From Dimorphilus gyrociliatus (lineage: Eukaryota; Annelida; Polychaeta; Dinophilidae): a DNA stretch of 64,000 nucleotides. This document shows positions 36,409 to 46,500 of this stretch, one piece after another. Made by a program: the position numbers and the translations under genes. The notes below the pieces were generated by a model. It searched no databases. It had not been told where the DNA came from and saw only the letters and a program-made list of their open reading frames with translations. Position 1 is the stretch's first letter; each line of letters starts with the position of its first letter. The DNA is taken from positions 1,929,501 to 1,993,500 of the forward strand of contig CAJFCJ010000001.1 in the NCBI GenBank assembly GCA_904063045.1. The letters are read 5' to 3'.

Positions 36409-38344
36409 TTAATGAACATACGGTGACATACCATCGACTTGTAGTTGAGCAATATCAATTAAAGCCGTTGATTGCGGTGTTGCTGTTCCCCCATATGTTG
36501 GATCTATATTCAAATAGGTACCAGGATACAAAAGGGCAGAAGCAGCATCAGTCGGCGACATCAACGGCGGTGGTGCATTTGGCGATACTAGACCACCGGT
36601 AGAAAGAGTAGTAGCTGGATATCTTGGTGGTGAGATTAGCAACTGCGGTTGAGCGGTCGCACGTAAGTGAGGAAATGACAAACCAGGTCGTAGAAAAGGT
36701 TCTGTAAATCAGCAATGCAAAGAGGTTAAAATTTAAATAAAAGGAAAACAAGAGAAAATGTGATATTAAAAAAAAAAATATACTAAAAAATAGATTTTCT
36801 AAACTAACAAAGCTGGAGGGGGAAGAGGGCTGAGGATAGAAACGCCTACTGATCAAGCTTAAAAATTTAATGATTCCTTTAATATGATAAACAATAGGTG
36901 TTTAAAGCGGATCGTGCAAGCGCTATTACTTAAAAATGAATGTAAAAAGAAGCCCTCAAAGACCCCAAAAACATAATATAATTAAAACATTGAAATCACA
37001 GCAAGCGAAAAAAATAGCACAGAAATTTTGAACCAAAATGCGATATGTGATGCTCAACCATGCACCACTCACGTTGAAGAAGAGCGGCAGCTGGCGGTGA
37101 CACTTTACCGCCAGTAGTATCCCTATATGTTCCGTTGATTATAGCCAATTCCATAAGCTGTCTCTTCTTTAAATCGTCTTCGCCATTTGCCTGTTAGGGA
37201 CAGGTTCCAACACCGTCAATATTTAAGCGTTAAATTTTTTAGCAATGCGCTCAGTTATAAACATAAATATTATGATGATTAAAAAAAAACAATACAAAAA
37301 AATAAAACAACCGTCCGAATTATTATTACGCACAACATTTACTGCACAAAAGTTAGTTAAGGCAACTTTTATTGATAGGTTAGGGTGCGTTATTTGTTTT
37401 TTAAACACTGTCGTCTTACGTTGAGCGGCTGCTGCAGCTGCTGCTTGAAGAATAGCTTTTTGACGTTCCTGGGCGCCGTAAGTTCCGTTAATAATGGCTA
37501 ACTCCATCAATTGCATTTTCTTCAGATCGTCTTCTCCTTCGGGCTGCAATCGATCAGTACCGCAATACAGATTAAAAACAACCATGCCTCTCATTCAGCT
37601 AAAATGACAATCATGCGACCGATACTCGTTTGTTCAAACTTATCAAATACTACTTTTATAAAATTCAATCATCATGCAACTCGCAATTATAATTGTCAAT
37701 TCAAAAAAAAAACAAAATTAGTTTTTTTTTCGCAAGCGCCAACCTACCGATGGTATCAAAAGTTTTTTAACTTCTTCAACAGCTCTAGTTAATTTAACTT
37801 TCGCTCTATTTTCAGTATCTTCCACGGTAATTAAAACGTGAAGCTCTTCGTTCAAATGCTCCCAATTCGGTTTACCGCGATTCATATCCTCCTATATAAG
37901 TTTAAAGAAGAAAAAAGCAAACCAAGTATTAGACACAATCAAAGATACATGTACAAGCATGAAATTAAACGCGTAGTTAAGAGGCGTGTTTAAAAAACGG
38001 CTTGTAGCGGATTAACAATTGTTAAATTCAACCGGTATTATATGCATTAAGGTTTTCAATATTGTTTTTAGAATGATAATTGGTCAAGGGGAGTATTGGT
38101 TTAAAGTCTCACGGCATTCGATGTAGTAGATGTTGTCGTTGTTTCCCTTAAACTATTCATAATAATGTTTGCACAGCTCCTAAGTTCTTCTTCCTGCTCG
38201 ATAAATTGCGAAAACACGCACACACGTATTTTAAATAACACAAATCTCAAGGAAAAGGTATTAAAGAAGAAAGTGGTAACAATTTCTAATCTATATATAC
38301 AGTATATATATATATATATAAATTTCCGGCATATTTATATATGC

Positions 38345-38380
<36 letters not shown>

Positions 38381-40705
38381 GCATATAAGAATGAACAAAA
38401 CAGTAAGAAAGACTCCTTCTACGAGGCTCATGCTAAATAACAAATAAATTAAAAGCATACCTTCTGCTTATCTCTCATAGAACCTTTCCCTCTGACCATT
38501 ATTTTGCATCCTGTGTCTTGTTCTAGCTGTTTTGCTGTCATGCCTCTTGGACCGAGTATTCTTCCAACAAAATTGAACTGAAAAATAAGTAAAAGGTTCA
38601 TAGCTTTTAGTAACAGAGTCGAGAGTCAATCCGCGTAAATTGCATGCATTTATTTAATTGGCGCTCAATGTTCGATACGGCTTTACAAAATGAAAAAAAA
38701 GGGCTGTCGCTTTCCTTACTGTATACCACGTGATTAATTTAACGAAATTGCACAGTGGCATGGAATTCCACGAAGGCAGAGGAAGATGTTTTTTTTCCGT
38801 ATTGAGCAAAGAGAAGAAGGGAAAGAAAGGATGTGTTTAGGAAAGAGAAAAAATTGATTTCTCTTGCTCTTTATTTTATAGATACTCTTATATATTCTTA
38901 ACTTTTATTCTTTTTTTCAGGTACAAAAAAAAAACAACCGATTGGCGTCAAAAAAAGAGATTAATGCGATGTCCGATATTGTGCCAATAGCGTTCATTGA
39001 TCGACGAGAAAGAAATAACGTTGCTAAATCTGAACAATAGAAAAGTCGGTTTTATATATAAAAAAAGGCCACCGCACGAAAAAGCGAACCGGTTAGCAAG
39101 ATTAAACAGGCTTTGTGGCGGGCAAATTCAAGAAAGATTACGTTCTATTCAATTCGATCGAATCGTTTATGTAAATTGCAATGTCGATTTGATGAAAGAC
39201 CCCAAGTAAGAAAAAAGTAGTAAAACTTACGTCCGGATATTCTCTTTGCGGTACGAATAGTTTCTCTGTCAGTTGAATAATTTCACCGTCAGCATCTGGA
39301 AGCACCATCGGCTCTTTGTTCGATTGTAGATGAAAGAGGTTGCACCGTACTTTGTATATCTCTATAGGAAGAAAAGAATAGGCATTCAGAAAGAGAAAAA
39401 TAATATGTGTATATATAAATATATATATATATATAGATGGACAGTGTTTGATTTATACGTGTATACTGTATGTAGATAAAGGTTGCTTGGTGTGTTACAT
39501 CTACTATAAGCCAGCGGAATTTTTGAATGAATGGTATATATATATATATATATATTTACATATTAAGTCGTTTATCGTCTCCTTGAAATAAACCTAAGGC
39601 TTTATGCCTCAAAATAAGTTGGATCAATAAATGCCATATTCGATTACCTGCTGCTCAAATTCAGAAACTAAACTTTCGACAAAAGACACTAGCCCATTTA
39701 TCTTTAGTGCCCTTTCACGACCTTATTCTCTGGCACGTAACTTTTTCCTTCATAGTACCCGTCATATAATTAGGTCAGTTTATATAAAAGTACCACGCGC
39801 TGCTTCTTTCAACCAAAACACGCCGTACCCTTTTCTTCTTTTCATTATTAAGCGACTACACGAGACGGCCCGCCCCTACGAAAAAAACCGCGGCCCAGAC
39901 CTCTAGATACTCCTTTGTAATCCATCAAAACCGAGCGAACGAAAAACTTTATTGTATATTGTATACTCGAGGCGGCTATTGTCGTTCGACGCGCATGCCT
40001 TAAGCTAAACGAAGGGGACAATAGGCCAAAAGATCCTATCTCGATACGAGCGGACTACCGCTCTCTCACCAATTTTTTTTTTGTTAATTGTATACGCGGC
40101 CCCGTCGAAATTAAATGCAGATGCGCCCGCTAGAGGATTTTCGACGGTTTCAACTTTCAATATGGCCGAAAGTTTTATGTAGCGTATGCAGGCCGAATGA
40201 GTATTGAAAAAAACCTTTCTTACGTTCTTTCCCCTCATTAAACTCAATAGAACATATTAAAGATTGTATTGCCCCTGGATGAGCAGCCAAACACCGTGTA
40301 AAGTGTTCTATATAGAAAAAATTATTTCCATTTCCTAACAGGCTTTTATAAACACATGCAGACGCACACACACACACACACACAAATACACTCAGAAGTA
40401 TTCGTATAACATTTTTCGACGCAATTTAATAGCCCTAATACTTTGAATTCCGTCCCGCGTCTCCTACTATTAATTTAATGACTAGATAATCTTCAAGTAT
40501 CCTTAAGGAGCGTAATATATTGCTAATATTTAACTATATATATAAACTGACATAAAACACGGAAAAAACTCTTACCTCTGTCCAAAAGTCTTTCGGCATG
40601 CGTAAATACTGCAGGTAAGTTTTGAAATTGTTTCTTATCTTTTAGTAATTGAGCTAAATAATCTGGAGAACTACGATCAGTGGTATTAGTATTTTCAGAG
40701 CTCAT
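36409..40705 (-). CDS. QKI: STAR/KH RNA-binding protein Quaking
   Basis: Quaking (fly HOW) binds ACUAAY elements and controls splicing, stability and translation. Exons: 40576-40705 (ATG), 39231-39361, 38461-38577, 37748-37891, then either 37420-37543 or 37073-37190, then 36409-36701 (stop). Product 312 or 310 residues. QUA1 is [15 protein letters not shown]...AERLLDRE, the KH domain has [17 protein letters not shown] and the [17 protein letters not shown] block, followed by [22 protein letters not shown] and the QUA2 helix. The C-terminal part is Pro/Ala/Thr-rich and ends MSPYVH. Introns are much longer than elsewhere (1.2 kb, 0.65 kb, 0.57 kb), as expected for a regulated gene. Isoforms with other C-termini are usual in this family but not visible here. 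Confidence 0.95.
37073..37190 (-). other. QKI: QKI alternative exon 5b
   Basis: 118 bp, entered in phase 0 and left in phase 1, donor GTGAGT. Codes [20 protein letters not shown] then TYRDTT and a short Pro/Ala run. It is a diverged duplicate of exon 5a and keeps the TYRD seen in other animals' QKI. Confidence 0.88.
37352..37357 (-). promoter_or_regulatory. ACUAAC, possible QKI response core
   Basis: ACTAAC on the minus strand in the intron between exons 5a and 5b, with a UAAC half-site 21 nt upstream (37,379-37,382). It lies about 160 nt from the 5b acceptor, too far for an ordinary branch point. Confidence 0.45.
37420..37543 (-). other. QKI: QKI alternative exon 5a
   Basis: 124 bp, phase 0 in and phase 1 out, donor GTAAGA. 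Codes [20 protein letters not shown] then TYGAQERQ and an alanine run. Joining 5a to 5b would break frame, so only one can be used per mRNA. Confidence 0.88.
37717..37722 (-). promoter_or_regulatory. ACUAAU, possible QKI response core
   Basis: ACTAAT on the minus strand in the intron before exon 5a, about 175 nt upstream of its acceptor. Fits the ACUAAY core known for QKI. Confidence 0.35.
38291..38378. repeat. TA microsatellite in QKI intron
   Basis: Two long TA runs with a TTTCCGGC interruption and a GCATGTGT break, in the intron between exons 3 and 4. Confidence 0.85.
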
Positions 40706-42039
40706 TGTTACGGCACAGCAAAACTAAGTTGTCATTAGCGGAGTGAAGTGAACTACATAAGTCTACTGACGGCCGCTAGGTCTGGTTATGTTTACGACAG
40801 GGGTGCCGACTAACAACCAATGGCCAACGAGTTTTGAGTGCGTTAAAAGCTCGATCGATTGGTAGCGCGCTCTTTCTTTTTCTTTTTGTTATTATTTTCT
40901 ATTATTCTCTTCTAATGCTTTTTTCTCCAAGGGTTTTTAGTAAAAAATGGCCATGCTTCCTACCCCTCGACTTAAGAAAATAAATCGACTCGTCCACATC
41001 CATATGCATTTCACCCCTGATGGTAAGGTTTTAGAAAATGGCACTTTGCAATGTTTAGGAGTGGCGTGAAAAGAATGTCTATACTCAATAGAACCGACAA
41101 ACGATAAAGACGCGCAAAGTTGAATTCAATGCATATTTAAGAAAAGCTACTAAGGAACAAGTCTTAGTTTTTAGCATTATAGGGCAAACAAACTGCTCGC
41201 TACTTTGCTCTTTTTCGTATCTCTTGTTGGGGAAAAATTTTCTCTACTCTTGCATCTGTTTGCTATGCTTCAGTTTTCCAAGCCCCTGTTTTCAGACTTA
41301 TAGGCATTGTAAGCGTCTCAAGCCTTTGGCGTTCATTACCAAATTTCTTCTTCTCGTTACTTCTAAACCAAAACTCATTCCTTCCAGCAAAGGAATTTTT
41401 ATAATAATAAAAAAAATCGAAATGGATGGTAAAGCGCTTTTCCTATTGTGAAAAGAAAAAAAATTTCTTTCGGCTGTCGCAAACAGGTTAAGGTGAATCG
41501 TTTGAAATTATTCAAGCGAACTCACAATGCACATTCCAGACGAACATTCTTGGTCACGCTTTACAATTTCTTTCATCCACGATTTTTCGCATTTAATTCG
41601 AATCTAATAAAATTGTCTAATTTCAGTATGAAACAGCTTTCAATTTCTTATATAATAAAAGAATATCAAAAGAAAGGAGCTATAATTAATAGTATTATAG
41701 ACTGCAAAAATAGCAGTAGGGTTAACACTGTTATCATACGGCCTACTGGTCTGCAATGCGATTATGCCACTCTCTTGTCCTTTACAGCCTTCTACATCCC
41801 ATATTTGAACTCACTTTCTATGTATAGTAAGCCCTTTTAAAGTGTGCTTTTGTATTTTTACTTAATGTTAGTTGCTAACTTTTACCCTATAACAAGTTAC
41901 GCCATCTACTATCATATAATTCAACTACTGCCATCTATGAAGAAAGGTAAGAATGATAAAGTAAAATAATAAACTAGTATTTCTTAATTCATCTGAAATG
42001 TATTTTTTCTTTCAAAATATAGATTTGACAGACAGTAAT
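40706..42039. other. QKI upstream region
   Basis: 1,334 bp between the QKI start and the RPL37A stop. The first 150 bp are GC-richer and likely hold the QKI promoter. Open frames at 41,224-41,840 have no recognisable product and AT-driven composition; not supported. Confidence 0.45.
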
Positions 42040-42602
42040 TTATGTTTCTTTCATTTCGCGAAGACGTCTAACGGTGCTTCTGACTGTTGCAGCAGCGGTG
42101 GTACTGAAAAGATTATTTATAGTTATTATGATTTCTTATATGTTTATAGATTAGTGTATTTACCTGTAGACGTAGGCTCCTCCAGCAACGGCCTTGCGAC
42201 AGCTTTTACATTGCCAGATTCCTACTACACTACGTTTAATTGTTTCCTTGCCGCAAAATGAGCACGTGTATTTTGAGTGCTGGGTGATTTCCATCTTCTT
42301 CACCTTCTTTCTGAGGGAAGCACCATAACGGGTTCCGTATTTACCAACGATGCCAACCTTTTTCGTTCTCTTCGCCTGTTTTTAAAGAAAAATCATTTAT
42401 TCGTCTGCTAGAATCATCTATCCATGGGATATTTATATTGTCATCATTCTATTCCTTTAATAAAAGATATTTAGAAATAAATTTGACAATAAATCATTGT
42501 ATAATAGCTAGTTTGTCAATAGACGGCGAAAAATAATCCGAAATATTTAATTTAACCAAGATATTTTCAGATAATAATTGAAAATTCATAGAAACAAACC
42601 AT
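42040..42602 (-). CDS. RPL37A: 60S ribosomal protein eL43 (RPL37A)
   Basis: Zinc-finger protein of the large ribosomal subunit. Exons: 42600-42602 (the ATG alone, donor GTTTGT), 42164-42375 and 42040-42103 (TAA), 92 residues, exactly the human length. Nearly identical to human: [20 protein letters not shown], then the zinc-binding CSFC and CKSC pairs ([31 protein letters not shown]), and [14 protein letters not shown]. An exon that codes only the initiator Met is common in animal ribosomal protein genes. A pyrimidine tract upstream fits 5'TOP regulation. Confidence 0.97.
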
Positions 42603-42617
42603 GACGATAAACGGATA

Positions 42618-42632
42618 TCGGAAAAGGAATAT
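42618..42632 (-). promoter_or_regulatory. 5'TOP-like start region of RPL37A
   Basis: On the minus strand GAATATTCCTTTTCC lies about 16-30 nt before the ATG. The CCTTTTCC run fits a terminal oligopyrimidine transcription start, as in other ribosomal protein genes. The start site itself is not shown by sequence. Confidence 0.5.
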
Positions 42633-42660
42633 TCAAAGCGTAAGACTTGTGGGATCGAAA

Positions 42661-42674
42661 ATTTTGGCGCGAAA
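42661..42674. promoter_or_regulatory. E2F-like site (TTTTGGCGCGAAA)
   Basis: Contains TTTGGCGCGAAA, a full match to the E2F/DP consensus, about 60 bp upstream of the RPL37A ATG in the region shared with RBMS. Confidence 0.45.
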
Positions 42675-43410
42675 TTTAAAATTAGTCTTCTCAGGAAGGT
42701 TATTTAAGGGGCGTAGACAGATGGCGCTGTTATAATTTCGTAGGACTGATATAAAAAAGAGACGCCACTAGAAGCGGCAGCTGTTAAACCGTTGCCAGAT
42801 TTTTACACATTCCATTCATGCCAGGTAAGCAAATTCAGTTTTTACAGATTTTCGTGATGTATTTTCCTCGAATCATACGGAATAGACTATTTAAAAGCCT
42901 TTTGAATGCTGATTAGTAATAGTTTGAATACGTATTATTTTTTTATTTATATATATATTTATATAAGGTTTCCATTTGGTAGTGGCTGTGCCTTTAGTAA
43001 AAATTATTCGACAGATACGTTCTGGATTATGACGAGAATTTAGAGATTTAATGTTGAGGGCGTATAGAAGAATGGAGCAATCGGGAAAAAGCTTAGTGAG
43101 TAGATAAATCGGCTAGTTTTATAAGTAATTATTACGCTCGTTAGAAAACAGCCGGTGTTTTTGACAGATGGCGTTAGTATAGGCGGTTATCTACATTGTT
43201 TTCTACATGTTTAGGCCAATGTACAAATGTAGAACAATTAATTCTCTTATCGAACGTGTACAGTCGCGCGAGAGTCGCAGCGGAAATTCGAGATCTCAAT
43301 AAAAGTTTTTTGGCTATTTGACTAGAGCTGTAGATCGCCTGTTATTCTCGCCACGTAGTACTCAAAGGATATTATACATTAACTGTTCATTCGTTGCTGT
43401 TATTCGGGCC

Positions 43411-43521
43411 ATGTATCAAATCGCCTCAACCAACTATAACCAATTGGTTATGCCATTTCTTGATCCGTCTATGGCCGCTGCTAGTATGAATAATCAACCG
43501 AGTGTTACATTCGAAACTCAG
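43411..43521 (+). other. RBMS: RBMS alternative first exon A
   Basis: 37 codons from ATG ([16 protein letters not shown], then MAAAS) to CAG/GTAATT, phase 0. Joins the 44615 acceptor in frame, giving a 355-residue protein. Confidence 0.6.
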
Positions 43522-46500
43522 GTAATTTTTACTATTTGGTTTCCCCAGTCCTATGAGTCAACTTTTTAAAGGGTTGTGACAAAACAATATTTAATAAAAT
43601 ACGTAAAAAAAGATGTCGCCACTGAACTTTTAACACGCTGAAGATGGCGTCCATGTCGGTCTGCTAGCCAGAACGAGCTATAGCCGATTTCGATGGCTGC
43701 GGCCGCCACGTTGAAGAGGTGAGATTGCGTAAATAAAAGAATGAACGGCAGAGAAGGTCAGTACGACGATCGGTCGTTTCCAAACTACGGAGCAACGGCC
43801 CCGTCTCAAACGGCCTACAGAAAGGTGAGAAATTAGTGGAACCGGAATCGCCTACGAAAGTGTCATGGCGGAGTCGGACGTGTCGCGACCTAACTATTTT
43901 CGCTATTTTCTATGCTTGGTTTCGAGCTAGTTTCCAAATCTAACGTACTCGATAGAAAACAGCCTCTATTCGGGATTCATACAATTTTTCTGCCTTCAAC
44001 ATTTGGCAAAGAGAAAGCTCTTTTTGCTGGGGGTTGGTTTATTACAGGCCGATTATCGTCATATGATTTCCGGTTTTTATTAACTTTAAACTAGGGTCAA
44101 TTTTTTTTTGTTTTGCTTTCCGCTATTTTCGGATTAATTATAAAATGCCGGCAGTTAAAGCTATGGAAGGAAATGGCTGGACTAACGGGTGTAGAGGGAT
44201 AGGGGCGGTTACGTAATATAGGCTAGAGGTAGTAGGGGAGTAACGTCGGTGTCTGGCGTACCCCTAGACCGGTTAACAACGTTTCCAGGGTTACCGGTAT
44301 CGTGTTGCGACTTTGGTCTAGCTGTAACTTAAACAATACTATAGTATTGAGGAAACAGGCAGGTGCCTATAGGCGTGTCTATAGTGTCTCGCGTAAAAGA
44401 GAATTCAATTGTGTTGGGCACTAGTAATTCAATTTCCGGGGTGCCGGCCTATATTTTGACTAAAGGAAGGAGGGCATTTCGATACCTTTTTACTTTCCAT
44501 GTGCCTTAAAAATATTAATAAAATAAGAGAAAGACAGCTAAAGATAAAAGTGTTTATTTACACAAAACAAATAAGACTTGAATATTTGTGATAGGTTAAC
44601 TTTTTGATCAGCAGAATTTTTCGGCGACTAGAAATATGCCGGCTGCCAGCCCGAGTGCAAGTTCTTCGAAGAGCTATGGTTCGGATACTTTAAGCACAAC
44701 GAACCTTTATATTAGAGGATTGAATGTAAACACGACGGATAAGGACTTGTTGGCACTCTGTTCAAAGTTTGGAAAAATCAATTCAACCAAGGCTATCGTT
44801 GATCCCGCAACAAATAAATGTAAAGGGTATGGATTCGTTGATTTTGAAAACCCACAGGCAGCTGAAGCAGCTGTGAAAGAATTACAGTCTACTGGAGTTC
44901 AAGCACAAATGGCTAAAGTTAGTAAGGCTCAAGAGCAAGATCCAACCAATTTGTATATTGCGAATCTACCGGTTGTCTACACCGAACAAGACCTTGAGAA
45001 GATGTTCTCACCATACGGACAAGTCATCAGCACTAGGATATTGAGGGACCAGAGTGGAACTAGTCGTGGTGTTGGCTTCGCAAGAATGGAATCTAAAGAG
45101 AAATGCGAACAGATTATACAAGCATTTAACAGCAAAATTGTTGCAAATGCTCAAGAGCCACTGAATGTTAAATTCGCTGATTCCGGTCATAAGAAGAGAA
45201 CTAAACCAACCAATATACCCCACCAGTGGACCGAATATAGGGCACAGGCGGATATCCAGGGTTACCCGATAGGCATACCCTTCCCGTTTGATCAACATCC
45301 TCAGAATGGGTAAGTTGATTAAATTATAAATTTCCGCTATTCCCCATTATCATTTTTAAAATTATCGTATAGCTCTACTCGGAGTGAAAGGTGACCGATT
45401 CTTGTGTTGCTAAAAAAAATTTTAATTTTTTCATGAATTTGTTTCACACCACTCTTATATTTTCCGTATGTTTCGAGTGCTGTGGTAAAAAACAATTTCT
45501 CACTTTAAAAACCAACAATCGACAATTTTTTTTCTCCGTTTTAACGATCGATAGTATATGCAGATGTTGGACAGTCGAATTAATGAAATAAAAAAAAGCA
45601 TGTGTCTGTTTTTTTTCTTTCCCGTAGTTGATTAGATAGTTAATAGTCGTCTCGCTCTAGCTAGAAAATTTTTACTTAAATGTTAAATCACTTAATGTAC
45701 TCTTTCTTTTTCAGTATGCCACAAGTTCTGACGCCTCCAAACATGCGTTATGCTCCAGCAAATTTGGGTTATAGTCAACCGCTTGCTGCAAGTAATCCGT
45801 GGATGTATCCAAATATGATGCCGACTCATGCAGCTATGGCACCGGTAAGCTGATCTACCTTTTTTTTATTAGAGATAGATATTTTTAAATATTACAAAAA
45901 AAAATACCAGATTAGTAACTTAAGCAGATAATTTAGAAAGCCGATGTTGTCCTATTAACACTGATAACATAAATATCAGTTAATTACTATAAATTGTATT
46001 TTATAAAACGTTTACGTAGGGAGCAAGAATTGATAAAAGTAACAATAGATATTGAATTAGAATAGTTTTAGGAAATACGATTTCCTTAACATGTGCTAAT
46101 AGGCTAATATAAGATTACTAAGAATTGTATATGTAAGAGCGCGCATGCTAGCATGTATTACAGCAGTAACTAGAGGGCGCATGGCTTGCCTGCAGGTGGC
46201 GGGCGGAAGCAATATACCGACAGCAGCTTCGCCCGGAACGGGAATCGACGCTCACCTCTATTCTCAGATGAATCAACTATCGTTAGATGCCCGAGACCCA
46301 GCTGTATCAACGGGTGCCCATATTTGAAATGTTTGTTTTCTCTTCACTCTTCGCCTTTCTTCCGCGTCCTTTTTCTTGATTTTTCGGAATTATCCGATCG
46401 TTGTGAAAAGTTGTTTTCTGTAAATAGGAAGTGAAAAAAAAAAATAATAAAATTGTTCGCGTGAATGAGTGATATGATCGTGAGTATTCTAATAATGTTC

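Larger units (their letters stand above)
42603..43410. other. Divergent region between RPL37A and RBMS
   Basis: 808 bp between divergent genes, with the TOP tract, the E2F-like site and a GC-richer half. ATGCCAG/GTAAGC at 42,818 looks like a short coding first exon, but its phase does not fit the RBMS acceptor, so it is left unassigned. Confidence 0.45.

Noticed and set aside
39631-39906. 91-codon plus-strand frame in QKI intron 1
   Set aside because: No homology, no splice context, lies in an intron of a confirmed gene.
41224-41840. Two adjacent plus-strand frames between QKI and RPL37A
   Set aside because: Composition-driven, no domain, no joinable exons in consistent phase.
42818-42824. 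ATGCCAG followed by GTAAGC, looking like a tiny first exon
   Set aside because: Leaves phase 1, which does not fit the phase-0 RBMS acceptor at 44615; no partner exon found.
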